NCBI RefSeq assembly: GCF_014356525.2
Contig: NC_052505.1
Span: 24,697,432-24,761,431, forward strand
Origin: Nilaparvata lugens
Lineage: Eukaryota; Arthropoda; Insecta; Hemiptera; Delphacidae
Direction: 5' to 3'
Length of the DNA stretch: 64,000 bases
Below the pieces are notes generated by a model. The model searched no databases. It worked only from the letters and a program-made list of their open reading frames with translations, and was not told where the DNA came from. The position numbers were made by a program, and so were the translations under genes. Within the stretch, counting starts at the first letter, position 1, and each line of letters begins with the position of its first letter. This document shows positions 20,903 to 34,486 of this stretch, piece by piece.

Positions 20903-23900
20903 CTGAAACACAAATAATTACAATATTTTAATTGAACAAGAACAAAAACAACAAAGAATTGAAAAACTAATAAAAGTAAGAAAAAAGGTGCAATCCTATT
21001 TCAAAGAATATTGTATCTAGATTTTTTCAATATAGTACATCGATATATACTTTAGTTTGCAAGTCGTCAATTAGTGTTTCTTCATAAATGATACTTGGAA
21101 GAGTCGGCTTTTCGAGTGGTCACCCTTACAATGGGAGTAGCAGACGCATAGGATTGACTTTCTTATCGATAGCTTATCAGCGCGACCGCTTAGCCAATCG
21201 CTACCTCAATATGTACGTTCTGGGAACGGAAATATTGTTCCCATCACAATTTACCGGCAAAAAGTATCACGTCGCATAGGAACCATCTTGACAGTAAATG
21301 CTCCAAGATCCAATTATCGGCAAATAAATCCTGCCTCGCAATCTGCTCGCGGTGCATTCACAATGTACCACATCGGAGAGCTCTGATTGGTCACTAGGAT
21401 GAGCATGTGCAGAAAGCTTGTTGGTTTACCATAGCACATTGGTTTGCCACAGAATACATGATCAACAAAATAATTTTTGATAGCCATTGGTTGAATGATT
21501 CCTTCTTTATAGAATAGGAGTGATTCAATATAGTGATGACGTGGAAGAAGTACACACTTCTCTAGAGTGTAAGTTTGTACATGTGCCTTTGTTCATTTAC
21601 GTAGCTAGTAAACTACACACTTTGGTAGAAATTAACTTCAAAAGTGTGGGCCAACAGCTTAAACCAAAGATTTTAAAGTGGCGTTCCATGGGAACAAGTA
21701 GTTTTTCATAAGCCACGTGACATGGAACAATCTACCACTGGAATTGGAACAATAATTACCATGTTCCCATGTTCATTTTACAACACTTACCATGTTCCCA
21801 GAACGTATCCAATAATGACAAAGAATATTTATCCATACTGGCTTCATAATTCACTTCATAGTTCTCCCTCAGAGAAATTCATGTTGGTTTGGTTAGCTAA
21901 ACAGCTAAAAAGTCGGCCAACAACCCGAACCCAAATCCAGCATTGCAGTTACCTTGCCAGTAGTCTGGCCATAGAGGCCGAAGAAGTTCCTGAGCTCGTC
22001 CTCGGAGGCGGCCTTGGGCTGGTCGATCTTGTTGCCGAGCACGAGGACGGGGCAGTTGGCGAGTGACTCGTCGGTTAGCAGAGAGTCGAGTTCCGCCTTC
22101 GACTCGGGCAGGCGCTTGTGGTCCACCGCATCAACCAGGAACACAATCGCGTCCACTGCCGGGAAGTAGTCTTTCCACACTCTCCTCGCTACACAAAACA
22201 CACAAATTGCACGCTACTTTATACATTTTCACATAAATTAACTGATTTTTAATATTAACGGTACTAAACATTATTTATAAAAAATGAAAATTTAGCACTC
22301 TGTCAATTTGAGTCCGACTTAGAAAGACTCTTCTGACTAAGTCCCCAGCTAGGAATGTCGCTCTCATTTCGGCAGCACGCTATCTATCAAGAAATTCAAC
22401 TATTTCAACAGATTTTTACAGAATATAATAAACTTTCCCTCCACCTACTGTCTAAAGTACTCACTTTACTCCCGGAAATATAATACTAAAGTGTCACTTT
22501 TTCACCCTCGAGACTAAAATAACAGAAAAACTCCCTAGGGAGTAAAATTAACTTCATTTAAATAACATGGAAAGCTCTATTTTAAAAACTTACATTGGAA
22601 ATAGGTTGGAAGGTCGAAGCTCAGATAAGGAAACATAATAGAGTTGTCTGTCATTGAGCCAACTGAATTCAATACCTCAACAAGAAAAATGACCAACTCA
22701 TGAAATCTATCTATATATATAAAAGCGAAATGGCACTCACTGACTGACTGACTCACTCACTCACTCACTCACTCACTCGCAGAACTGAAAATCTACCGGA
22801 CCAAAAACGTTCAAATTTGGTAGGTATGTTCAGTTGGCTCTTTAGAGGCTCACTAAAAACGGATTTGGAAAAATTTCCAAAGATATGCCCAAAATCTGCG
22901 TTTTCCAGCGTTTTTTAACGTTTTCTCAGCTTTATCAAGAACAAATGAACAGAAAATGTTCAAATTTAGTACAGAAGCTCAGCTAGGGTGTAATACGGTA
23001 ATGTTGTGTTAAAAGGAATTGGCAATAACGTCAAAGATACGCCCAAAATTAGCATTTTTCTAGCGTTTTTTCTCAGATTTATCGAGAACAAATGAACATA
23101 AATTGTTCAAATTTAGTACAGAAGCTCAGCTAGGGTGTAATAATGTTGTGTTAGAAGGAATTTGCAATAACGCCAAAGATACGCCCAAAGTTTTTGGCGT
23201 TTTCTCAGTTCTTTCATCAAGTAAAAAGACAGAAAATGTTCAAATTTGATACAGAGGATTAGCTAGGGTCTAAAAATTTTGTGATGGGGTGACTTTAATA
23301 TTTCATCAAAGGTACGCCCAAAATCAGCGTTTTTCTGCGTTTTCTTAGTACTTTGACTTTCTGATGGAATGAAGCATGCTCAAATGGAAAATGCAGGCGA
23401 GCGAAGCGAGCCCGCTTATCTCATTTTTGGACGATCCAGTCGGGGGTCCAGGGGGCGGAGCCCCCTGGCTAGACGGATATGGCGAGCGAAGCGAGCCTGA
23501 CGGCTAGTATAATATGTTTGTATGATATTACATACTTAATATTTGTAGACAATAAAAATGAATACATATTTTTAAATATCACTGTCCCAAGCGTCACCTG
23601 GGTAGATTCCAGTCACTTCGCGATTCAAGTCGCACCAGTGTGCGGATAGCCCTAGTATTCACAACTTTGAGGTTTATTACGTAGTGAAAAATAAGCCATG
23701 CTTACAGAGAAAGACAATCTTCTGTGTATTGGGTAGGAAAAATTTGTCTTGTGTTTTACTAGTTATTCATAGAACTAATTTACTAAAAATAAATAGAAAT
23801 ACTGATCGATATATAGGAATAGGCAAGTCTGAGAATAGACTATATCTTTTGAAAGATTAATACCGAATTAATAATAAAAATGTTATCAATTACCTTGTGT

Positions 23901-26900
23901 GTGACCACCTAAATCGAATGTTGTGAATCTCATATTTCCTATGGATAGTTCTTCCGACGCTGAAATCGATAAGCAAAGTTCAGTTAAACGATCGGACAGA
24001 TCATAAAACGCAATCAATTAATTAGTATTATCAATTATTATGATGGGTTGATTAATAAATAATTTATTTATTCTATGGGAAAAATTGAGATGACACAGAT
24101 CAAACGAAATAATTTCATTCATTCATTTATTTTTACATTGAATAGAAAAAATCTTATGAAAGGGTTGACATGCTCAGCCCAAAACTGTAACTTTCCTTCA
24201 ATTTCATACAAAATAATTCCAAAAGATAGGTTATATTCTATCACTGAATAAATTCAATTCCAATTTTTAATCCGAAAATATGCAAACCAGGAATTTAGAT
24301 GAATTTAGATGGATAGATCGAAGAATCAAAATGATATAATGCACTCAATTATCACTGAAAATATTGAGTATTTAAAAAATGTTGATACAAGAGATGCAAT
24401 GAATTGCAAAAACACGAAACTTTTAGGTCGAGAGATTAATATTTATAGTCACACGATGTTGAAAAATAATAAACAGTCATTTTTGTTCTTACTTTGTTAG
24501 TAATATTTGGTTGAAACCCACGTAGAATAAATTTTTTTCCATAATTCAAACATGGCTAGAAGGCAGGGGAATACTCTTCAATATTTTCCTATCAATGTAG
24601 ACCAAACTATTTTTCAAAATAGTTATTGAAGGGTAGCCTAAACTTGTAAAAAAACTCTGTCAATAGAATTGTAAGTATTGATGTGAATGAATAATAATAA
24701 ATTGATTGAATCAATTAATATACTTATATTATCCACGATAGTTTTACATGATCAATGTAATAAGAAACGTTTCTCGTGATTTAATGATATTATCATTTTA
24801 TAACAGTAATTTCTTCAAGTTCAAATCTGCGAGGTAACCACACATTCATACCGAATTCCGGCAGTAGACCAGAACTAATGATTAAACAGCTCATCTAATT
24901 GGAGAAAGTGAGCATAGAAGCTTAAACGCTTTTTTATCTCTAATAGAGATTGCAGACAAAGTCACTGACCATCACACATTCTTCTTCTAAGAAATATTTC
25001 TCAACTCAGATGTGTTGTATTTCATTCATTTTAAAAATATTTAGCCCTAATATTAAAATGTAAAAACTTATGCCGGGATACAGTACATTATGGTTATTGA
25101 TCAAGTAATAAATTATATGAATATTAATATTTCTCTATTTCTTCTAATGAAACTCTCATTCTATTAGTATTTCAATTTTAATATGAATTGAACTTACTTG
25201 GATGCAACGTCGGAACATGCTGAGCTAACCGATCATCTTTCAGCATGTGAAGGAGGGTGGTCTTTCCGGCATTGTCTAGACCCAGAAATAATAATTTGCC
25301 GGACTTTTTCCATAATCCTGAAACAAAACAAAACCTAACATTAAAACTTTAAAGGTATAAAATTATGCTAGTGCTGTAGTGGGTCTACACAGAAATAATT
25401 ACATTTCTATTAAGATAACAATATTATCATTATTATTTTATTTATTTACAATGCAAAGGACACTAATGTAATAGCATTGGTAGATGAAATAATAAGGTAG
25501 CCCTTATGCTATTTTTCTTCCAAATTTATAGGTGACAAAGTCCAAGATAAGGTTAGAAATTCACGTGTACAATTTTTATAAAAATTTAGTCAAAAATAAA
25601 CATGAAAACTATGAATTTTGAATTTAGATGGCTTGAATTAATAAATTGATTAGAAATATTCCACTCAATTACCACTATAAATTTTGAATTTAGATGGCTT
25701 GAATTAATAAATTGATTAGAAATATTCCACCCAATTACCACTTGTAACGAATAATATTGATTTATTTAAGAAAATTTGGAACCATTGAAGTAACACAATA
25801 GTAGGTAGATAGATAATTGCCTTTAATCATAACAATTTAAATTATTACAAATGTTATGGGCGAAGTTAAGGCGATAAGAGCCCCTTCTCCACTTATAACC
25901 CAAAATGGTATTGAGATTACAAAAATCAAGTTTTACAGAAAAAAATCACCAACAAAAATGAATGTTGATGTCGCATAGAATATAATTCAAACAAGAAAGT
26001 TGTAAGCCAAGATTTTTTAACTGGGTACTTGTTTCATAAACAGAACATAAAATCTAATATTAATGAAAAATATTCCATGTAATAATATTATCATAACATT
26101 CATAGATGTGAATACTTATGTGTGCATCATCCAGTTTAAAATATAGATTTTCCTTCAGGGAAGGGAAATCTCTCCCAAACAATCAATAGAAGAATCAGGA
26201 GAATTAATTCAGAGCTTTATAAAAGTATTTTTTCGTAGGAGTAAAGCTTGATGATATTGATCTATAGTGAGATTCTCTTTATACTATAAGTCATCCTTAT
26301 GAATCATTTCAATGCTTCCCGTCCAACCGATGCTGATAGAAATCAAAGTAGAATCTAGAGCAAAGAGGAAGTCAACCGGATATAGCTTTTAAAAGAATAG
26401 ACGTTTCTATAATTAAAACCATTCATTCCAGATAGGAACTACTGTATTACATAATGAGATAATCACAGACTCCGCTCCTTCTACATTACAGTCATTTTAA
26501 ATGGTTGTTTACAAAAATTCATCCAATACAATTCCAGCTTCGCTTGGTTCGACAATATTCTCCAATAAATTACTGTAATTCAAACTTCGGTCAAACGGGA
26601 GACCATTTGAAGTAACAACCAGCTACATTATCAGTGATAAACTTGAAAATCACTTCCCGTTCGTTCGGAATCCACCTAATAGCTCCATCTACCTCCCATT
26701 TATAGCTGATAAGCGTAAGGCCATTATGCGCCATGTACGTTTAACCAGAGAGAATATAAGTACTCTGATATTCGTTCATCTCTGGTTAAACGCTAATCTA
26801 CGATTAAATGTGGGAATGGTTGTATTTATTATGGCGTGTTTAATTCCGGGTTTAAAGAAACTTCTGATCTATCTCTGTTCAAACCGAGATCATGTATATG

Positions 26901-29900
26901 GGCCATAGTCTATTACTTCAATCAAGTACTAACTATTGTATTTGAAAATTACTTTTGTCCATGCAATGTTTTGTTTATGATAATAAACAATTCTAATCAT
27001 CTATTAATTATAGCTCATCTATTGTATACTATATATTATTTTTTGAAATTATTATTCTATCTTTATTATTCTATCTCATAATTCTTCTCGTCACCCTTCC
27101 TTCCTTCATCAATCACACAGAATTATAGGATTTTTACTGGAATTACTCTTGGCAAAAGAAAAATCTGGCTACATTATTATAATGAACTTCAAAATCACTT
27201 CCTGTTGGTTCGGAAACCAACATATCAATTTATCTCTCATCATATTTATTTTCAACTCCATCAAAATATTCATCATCCTCCCCATTAACCACCCGTCTAC
27301 GAATTATATCAGAGTAATCCTTTATTGTTAGTGATATTAATTTCAAACTTCCACACCATATTCTTCCACGTCAACAAATTCATACCAGACTCCATCCAAT
27401 ATAGGTCGAACAGAAAGCTTTGAGACTAAGCCAAACAAGGCGTTTTTTCAGTCGGCACGACAGAACAGGAAGCTTTTCGATTAACTGATTGGGTTGGCGT
27501 ATCGAGTGAGCTTCGTGTCCTGTCGTGCCGACTAAGAAAACGCCTTGTTTGGCTGAACCCTAAATGTTATTTGTAAGGAATTCTGACTTAGGTGAATCTC
27601 ACATAATATAGATTTGATAAACCGATTGAAGTGTGCACTTAGTTTTTCAATGATCTAGACCACAGGAATTATAGGTGTTAGTTATACTCGTTTCACTTTG
27701 AATGGAGGCAAACAAGAAATGAGAGAAATGATCTGCCAATCAATCCAATTCATATTTTTTTCAATTAATGCGCACAGCTGCATCACATATCACAAATCAA
27801 GCATCTAGTGAAACGCTCTAGTATTATAGTGAGGTCCACGTTATAATGACAGTGTTTGATTAGCAATGGTATTGCTATCCTTGTCTTTCATTCAACAAAG
27901 CGGATAGCGCGATCTCTTTCTCGCTTTGCTCTGTTGCCATCTTTTAACAATTTAGAATTAATAATTAACTAACAAAATATTTCATCTTAATTATGTAAAT
28001 TCATATGAAATTATTAAAAAAATATAATTTATTGCTTAATAAAATATAATTGATTATTTTAAACGAGAATGAACAGCTAATATTACATCAATAAATCTGT
28101 ATCTGCTACCTGTATCGTCTATAGAAGGCATTGGAAAGACGAGGTTCGGCAACGTTTTTCTCCTATCTTTCTCCACTGCCATTATAACGTGGACCTCACT
28201 ATAGTAAATGCAGTGTAAATTAAGTTCGGTTATAAAATTGTGTGAAGAAGGATCATTGGCTGGCACTAAAATAAACGTTAAACTCTATGGGATCATTTCG
28301 ATACATGCTTTTCAAGTGTTATATCCCATTATTATTTCTTCTATACCTTGATGTTTTATAAATTTTAGTTTAAAAATACCGAATTATTAATTATTATAAA
28401 TATCAATATTTTATTTTTTTGGAAGGTAAGATCTAATCTTATTCCGGACAAACTTATATTATTGAACGAATTAAATTCGTTGAAGAAATATATTTTAGAT
28501 TCACTTACTTACTCAAAATGATAACTAATTAAACAAATTAATAGTTAATTCGAGCTAAGTATTTTATAGTTGAGACTTTTTTATTAGAATCATACAATAT
28601 ACTGATAAAAGATTCAACGAAGAATAATCGCTATGATTGGCTCCTAATGCTACTGTATTTGAATACGAAATTCAAGTTAGTAATTCAAATGAACAACTTT
28701 TGAATAGCAAAAATGCAAAGATTACAAGCTAGTCATCATTCTGATTGAACTGAATCGTAACAAAGAATAAATGAAAGCATCGTCTATTTACTTCCTAGTC
28801 AATAAATTATTAGTATGAAGGCATGAGTTAACGACATGATGACCCAATAACAACTACCTGAAAAGGAATTGTTACTACATTTTCTTCAGTAGAAATAACA
28901 TTACTCAAAACAATTATTGTTAAAATGTTGTGATTAAATTTGTATTATTCGTTTCAATGAAATACTGTATCTCTGTAGATATACATGAAAAATTAAGGGG
29001 AAAAGAACAACCAATAAGTGAACTTAACGTGATTCCCTGTGGCCGAATAAGTGAAAAAATACGTGATCTTTTTCAACTTATTTTAAATTACATAATATGC
29101 GTGAATACATAATGAATTTTAGTAAAATATATATACTAAATATTTATAATCGTAAAGTTTAGACAAAATATCTATATTCGTCAAGTTATAGAATATTATT
29201 ACAACAATCATGATTGTGTTGTAGATTATTCTTATTTTTGTGATTGACATTCAAGTGATATTTAAATGGGTAGATGGGGAGAGTATCAACAAAAACGAAA
29301 CGCCATACAAATAAGTCGATCAACTTATTCTTTACTATTTGCAAAACTAATAAAATACATTCATCAATTTTTATGTAGGCCTAGTTAATTGAAATCATAG
29401 ATCTTCAATTTTATTACAGGAATTTGTCATGCGATTACAGTTGGCCAATATTAATATCTAAAGTTTTTTGAATTTAGATTCATGCCTCACAGTGAATATG
29501 ACCTTATAATGAATCAGAAAAATATAAAGTCTAAATTATCGTACATAGCAGATTTGGTATTTAAATTTGCACCACCAACAATAGAAAACTTATATCATTT
29601 ATAACTTGACTAGAGAATAATATTATTTCTATCATGAATAACAGTTATCACATCAAGCGATAAAAATAACAATAATTTAAAGTTGACTTTCACAATAGTT
29701 GGAATTGATATTAAAATTTAGAATTTTGTTTATATTAGTTGATTGATGAAACTATTCGGATCAACTCACACTCACGCGACTGAGGTCGAGAAAGACTCGA
29801 CTCTAGTCGAGAGCATGTGTTTCCAAATGGTGACACTCAGATCAGTCGATTCTAGTCTCCGCGACGTCACCATTTGAAAACACAGCTCACGACTAGAGTC

Positions 29901-32900
29901 GAGTCTCTTCTCGACCTGAGTCGCGTAAGTGTGAGTTGAGCCTTATTTTCTCATATTTGAATCAATTTTCTATATCTTTCTATTGAGACTGAGCCCCCCT
30001 CCCTATTTGATTAATTTAATACATTATAAATAAATGAAAAAGGTTGGAAGAAACATACAAACTGCGAGAAGCATGTTCCATTTTTTAATAATACCAATTT
30101 GAATGATTCAATGCCATAGAGGAAAAGGTTCTCAGTGGCCAAGGCAAACAAGTAAGGTAATTATTCACACATCTATTCATGCCGAAGCCGGATTATCTTG
30201 ATTTTGAAGAATATTAAAACAGGTTCAAAGATGTTAAGGATCATAAGTTCTCACACACAAAATTTCAATTGATCACTATTACAGGACAGATTATTGGTGA
30301 ATTTAACGATTAAATTTAGAAACCACAACGGTTTTTCTTGAGAGTACCTAATTTCTCAATAAGGTAACTAAGATCTGTTTTAACCAATATTGTTTTATAC
30401 TGGTATTTCTTTTGAATTGTAATATTTTTTAGAAAAATATAATTTATTATTTATGTGTTTTTAATCTACTTTTCAATAAACCCTACTTATCTATGAAATT
30501 GTCAAAAATGGAAAGAATTACTTAGGTAATCTTCTTTTAAAAAAATCTATTTAATAACTTGATGGATGTGAATTGAATCTAGAGAGCAGTTAAACATACA
30601 TTAGAAAATGAAACTTTTAAAGAGTACTATTGAATGTTGTCGAAACTAATAACCATGCAAGATAAAAATTAATATCAACAAGATATGCCAGATATGAAGA
30701 AACGACTAAGAATAGTAAGACAATTGCATTAGGCACTCATACAGATCTACCACACATATTGCATCACTAGGTTAGGAACTTTCTCTAGCTTGAACGGTTT
30801 TTTCAAGACATCCGAAAGTAGTTACACTTACGAAAACTACTCTACCTCATTATGATTATGTTGAAACATTCAAATAGGAAATAAGCTTGAAGGAAGGACC
30901 TTTCGCTGAGTTCTAGTTGTACGGGATAGCATACATATTAAATAACAAAATTAATATAAATTTAAATAAATACATTACAAAAACTAATTGTTCATAACAA
31001 ATTAGAAAAAGTAGATAGAAAACATGATATCTTAATAGAAATAACTCGAGGCATCTGCAATGACAGGCCTGCTTTTAAGAGTAATACAAAGAGTAAAGAG
31101 CAATTATATAATACTAATCCATTATCTGAGTACAATTTCATTATCTGACTGAACAAGCTGTTTGAGCATAAAAATTCCAGTTTTTAAACCACAATAGTGA
31201 GCCAAATTTAACAAATTTTAATGAAAAGATCTACTATAAACTCATCCTATCATGAACTCACATTTTTAAATGTGATTGTCTGCCAAGAAAGCCAATTTGA
31301 AAGTGAGCCAAACACGTTTTGAGTTTAATTTCAATTTCTTTTGAAGGTTTCAGTATTACGATCACTAGTGTAAGACCTCTCTCTATTGTCATTTGAATAG
31401 GATTGTTGTTTATGCTGTTCTTTTCGAAATTTACCAGAATTTCAGTTGAATAGATGAAATTATCTCAATCTATTATGATTTTACTTGTAAGCTTCTAACT
31501 AACCTGGGAATTGCCATGTTTGAGGGAATAGTTTGCATACTCTTAAAATATATCATCAGCAATACAGATCTGAATTGGATCAAAGCAAGCTTCGGAGCAA
31601 GTTAACAAGCTCATAAATGTAAAAAAATGTTAGTCATGTTGAAAATCATTGAAGTTGGAACCGATCTTTCTTTACGGGAAAATCTAAACTTTCTGAACTA
31701 TTTAGCAATTAAGGCTGAAAAATACAGTATTGAATCATTTTTCAGCTCAATAGTCATACAAAACAATAATTCATGTAGTGAAAACTTGAGCGAAAACTTC
31801 ATAAACATGGTAAAAAACAATCAATTCATAAACATTGGAAATATGCTAATGGCTATTACAACAAAAAAGTGAGAAAAGTGTTATATAATGTAGCGTATAG
31901 ATTTAAGCTACTGTATCTGAATAATAAATTAATATACTCTAATAATTATGGGTTGGACAGTAACTTGTTGGACTGTCACTATTTTATTTGTACTGAAGAA
32001 AACGTCGCAATTAACAGGAGTGATACTGTAAAGAACCGCGACTAAGGCCTATAGTTGGTTATGGGAGACGACCTGGTTAAGTGGTAGAGTGGACATTACT
32101 GTCCAAACTTCGTCACGTCAACAAATAAACTATTCTATTCTAAACATATATGTGGGAGTAAAATTTTGTTCACACAGAAGTCCTATGATTGGCTAATTTC
32201 ACCAACATCTGATTCTCAGCCAATCGGAGGACAATTCTATGAGTTGGTTAGAGAAAATGGCCAATCTGCCAATGGATCTTGGACAACAAAAACGTTCCAC
32301 ATTAGCCACCTAATATTGTCTAGACTGAACTGAATTCAGTACAATTAAGGCAGGACGTGATTCAGAGTAAGTGAAAGCATTATGAACTAGTATTTATGAT
32401 TCCAGCAATTAAAAACAGATATGAGCATCATTTCACGCAATCGGCGCAAACTTAATCACAAACTTCTATGAACTGACTATAAAGCTGGATCACGCCAACT
32501 AATAAAACGTCGAGGACGTTAAAGCAGTGATACTGGTACAGTCTTTACGTTTTCTGTATTGATTCATGTATGAGGACGCCCAGTAGATTTTCAATGACCC
32601 TGTAATCCTAAAGGCAGTGGCCCATCGCATGACGAAAGACTATGCCATCTACCATTACAGAAAACGTAGAAACTGTTTGAGATCAGTGCTTCAATGTTCT
32701 TAGCTTAGGCCTACTATTGGGTAGGTTAAATTTATTCTTCATCTTAAGGTCTTTACAGTCCTACGAACTTTCTAGGCCTCCGATCACAACTCTTTACAGT
32801 ACCTTTTGTTATTATGACGTTTTCTTAAATGTACAAAAATAAGAGTTAGACTATATTAAAAATCATTCAAGTATAATTTTATTACAGGAATATTTTTTTT

Positions 32901-33015
32901 AATTGACTTACACTATTGAAATTTGAGAAGTTGATTAATGATATAAAAAATAATTGAATATTGACTCACCCAAATATCCTAAGACTCCGGTAAACCAGTC
33001 CCATATATTCATCAT
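20786..33015 (-). CDS. Sar1: Sar1, COPII vesicle GTPase (five coding exons)
   Basis: Coding exons on the minus strand are 33015-32970, 25317-25198, 23959-23894, 22188-21953 and 20902-20786. They total 585 nt and 194 residues, with GT-AG junctions and matching phases throughout. The protein is an Arf-family small GTPase that inserts its N-terminal amphipathic helix ([16 protein letters not shown]) into ER membrane. It recruits Sec23/24 and Sec13/31 for ER-to-Golgi transport. Visible motifs are GLDNAGKT (28-35), the switch I HVPTLHPT region (49-56), DLGGH (71-75) and NKID (130-133). The C-terminus is [12 protein letters not shown]. It has no N-myristoylation glycine, as expected for Sar1. The start has two consecutive ATGs where family members usually have one, and the second (33012) could also be used. 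Introns of 7.7, 1.2, 1.7 and 1.1 kb carry MITEs and a Helitron-like repeat but no other gene. Confidence 0.97.
21214..21807. mobile_element. MITE with TACGTTCTGGGAAC termini in Sar1 intron 4
   Basis: TACGTTCTGGGAAC at 21214 is inverted as GTTCCCAGAACGTA ending at 21807. Subterminal GTTCCCAT-type motifs repeat inside both ends. There is no coding capacity. Confidence 0.65.
21953..22188 (-). CDS. Sar1: Sar1 coding exon 4: NKxD guanine-specificity motif
   Basis: Encodes [20 protein letters not shown] through VLVLGNKID and ends at QTTGK before a GTAACT donor. It is much more GC-rich than the introns around it. Confidence 0.97.
22706..23507. mobile_element. Helitron-like non-autonomous repeat in Sar1 intron 3
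   Basis: It begins A|TC with TCTATCTATATATATAAAAG, then GACT/CACT short repeats (22735-22778). It ends CTAG|T at 23504-23507, the A|TC...CTRR|T layout of Helitrons. A perfect 9 bp stem with a GGA loop (CCAGGGGGCGGAGCCCCCTGG, spaced C/G blocks near 23446-23467) precedes the end. The interior from about 22905 to 23330 holds three to four diverged copies of a 130-140 bp unit marked by GATACGCCCAAAAT and AAATGTTCAAATTTAGTACA. There is no RepHel coding, so any mobility would be in trans. Confidence 0.6.
23894..23959 (-). CDS. Sar1: Sar1 coding exon 3: switch II
   Basis: A 66 bp exon encoding [20 protein letters not shown] plus Q, including the DxxG motif. It is too short to stand out as an open frame, but splice phases fit on both sides. 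Confidence 0.95.
25198..25317 (-). CDS. Sar1: Sar1 coding exon 2: P-loop
   Basis: Encodes [20 protein letters not shown] through the switch I HVPTLHP. The donor is GTAAGT. Confidence 0.97.
25614..25745. repeat. 66 bp tandem duplication in Sar1 intron 1
   Basis: The two 66 bp copies (25614-25679 and 25680-25745) start AATTTTGAATTTAGATGGCT. They differ near the end by CCACTCAATT versus CCACCCAATT, so the duplication is recent. Confidence 0.9.
26263..26360. mobile_element. Diverged short copy of the TATAGTGAG MITE family
   Basis: It begins TATAGTGAGATTCTCTTTAT. It contains CATTTCAATGCTTCCCGTCC, then CGATGCTGATAG, resembling an arm of the 3269-3679 element. The right end is eroded. Confidence 0.45.
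27429..27554. mobile_element. Short MITE, 126 bp, GC-rich inverted ends
   Basis: AGCCAAACAAGGCGTTTTTT at the left is inverted as AAAACGCCTTGTTTGGCT at the right. Pairing extends through GTCGGCACGACAG and CTGTCGTGCCGAC. Confidence 0.85.
27825..28203. mobile_element. MITE with TATAGTGAGGTCCACGTTATAATG termini
   Basis: Inverted termini of about 28 bp: TATAGTGAGGTCCACGTTAT at the left and ATAACGTGGACCTCACTATA at the right. TATA at the tips suggests TA target duplication, as in mariner/Tc1-derived MITEs. Related copies lie at 17690-17801 (partial) and 49414-49780. Confidence 0.88.
29758..29943. mobile_element. MITE, about 186 bp, with CTCAACTCACAC-type ends
   Basis: TCAACTCACACTCACGCGAC at the left is inverted as GTCGCGTAAGTGTGAGTTGA at the right. 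CTCGACTCTAGTCG and its complement pair further in, so nearly the whole element folds back. Confidence 0.88.
32040..32144 (+). repeat. LINE or SINE 3'-tail-like segment
   Basis: The segment GACCTGGTTAAGTGGTAGAG then TGGACATTACTGTCCAAACT, followed by CGTCAACAAATAAAC and an AT-rich tail, looks like a retroposon 3' end. No body is recognisable upstream, so the class is unknown. Confidence 0.3.
32970..33015 (-). CDS. Sar1: Sar1 coding exon 1: membrane-inserting N-terminal helix
   Basis: Encodes [15 protein letters not shown] plus one base, then a GTGAGT donor. An acceptor (TTCTACAG) lies 11 bases before the first ATG, so a non-coding leader exon must lie upstream. Confidence 0.95.
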
Positions 33016-33990
33016 TTGTGGGCCGCCTGTAGAAGAAACATAAAGCATTTAATTTATCATTCATAAACATTACATTGACTACGGTAATAAAACTAAAAAG
33101 TGAACTTGATTCAATACCAGTTCAAATACGATAGAATACACAGACTAAGCTGGGCAATTTTAAAAATTATTTTGACTCATGAGAAAAATCAGAGCTAGAC
33201 AAACAGCTAAGATAAGTGAATTAGTATCAGATTATTGATGAATTGGATTAAAATTAATTTTACTTCTTTCTTAGCAACTTACAACAAATTATTTAAACTT
33301 TTGGCAATCTACATTTGAATACCGTATCTGACTTGTGCAATACCCTAATTATTGTTCATAATTTAATGTACAGTAAGGTAAGAAAAATGCATGGATTTGA
33401 AACTTTAAATCTGAAAAAACTATCAAAACAATGCGATGATTCATCATAAACTGATGTTAATATTAATAAGTCAGGCAACATTTTTCATAAGTTTCGTCAG
33501 TTAAACATCGAGTAGACCTTATGTTACAAAAGTTATTAGACATAAAACTTGATATTACAACAAGTTCAACATTATTCAAGTTATTTACAATTAAGCATAA
33601 ATATAAATGACAGTAGTTTAACATTTCAAATAATTTAACAAGTGCAATAAAAATTGGATAATATTTTTGACAGATAGTTCATACTTAAAACTAACCTAGT
33701 AGCTAGTACAACAGAATCTTCATGTATTTTCAATTATAATTTTTTGACTTATCCAACTATTATCGAATTTTTCATTATTAGTCTAGCTGTTTTTGTAGAT
33801 GTACGCAATCAATCAAGGTTAACCTGACAAGTAAGATAATTTAACTCTTGTATCCAACAACTTGGCCAAGAGAAGATCCAACTTTACACTAAACTGTAAA
33901 AATTTAGAAAAACAACTATGTGTAAGTTACTAAGGTTGAAGTTCTTAATGAATAATGAAAGAAAATGGTTAAGTTGTTAAATTTACTTAC

Positions 33991-34100
33991 CAAATTCTGG
34001 GTCAGTAGATTTTTAACCACAAAATAACAAAGTGACAGAAACGCTTGTCACACTTTTCATTGAACGAAACGGAAGAACGATGGCCTTGCATAGTTGGCAA
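33991..34100 (-). promoter_or_regulatory. Sar1: Candidate Sar1 leader exon and promoter region
   Basis: On the minus strand a strong donor, AATTTG|GTAAGT, ends at 33991. It is about 1 kb upstream of the acceptor at 33027-33028 that serves coding exon 1. A non-coding first exon ending at 33991 is inferred. Its 5' limit is not visible and the upper coordinate is a guess. The interval 33027-33990 would then be the first intron, where I see nothing else. Confidence 0.35.
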
Positions 34101-34486
34101 TAGTTACGTTTTTCAATCAAAAATCCGTATAAAGCATAATTAAGAAGGGTCAAAGCATTTTATTAGAACTGAAAAAATTCTTTTTTACAGTTTTATACTA
34201 TCTTTGCAAATTTTTAGTCGAATATTGCGATTGGAATATTTTGTTGAATTGACATTTGCCTACGTGGCAAAGAGCGGGAAAATTTGAATTGAAAATGCAA
34301 TATAGGTACTCAGAATTACTGTATAAATGTGTTGGCATTTTCAAACTACCATACCTAAAAAAAGTACAAACTCAAAAATGTTCTTCATAAATATGCGTAG
34401 GCCTATTTCATGATTCCAAAAATAACATGAAACAGTTGAAATGTTTTGGTCTTTTCCTTGTAACATAGTAAAGCAATAACATTCAA

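Noticed and set aside
28054..28266. 70-codon minus-strand frame
   Set aside because: It overlaps the end of a MITE, has no domain, and crosses the inverted terminus.
31627..31872. 81-codon plus-strand frame in Sar1 intron 1
   Set aside because: It is low-complexity Asn/Ile-rich, with no domain and no splice context.
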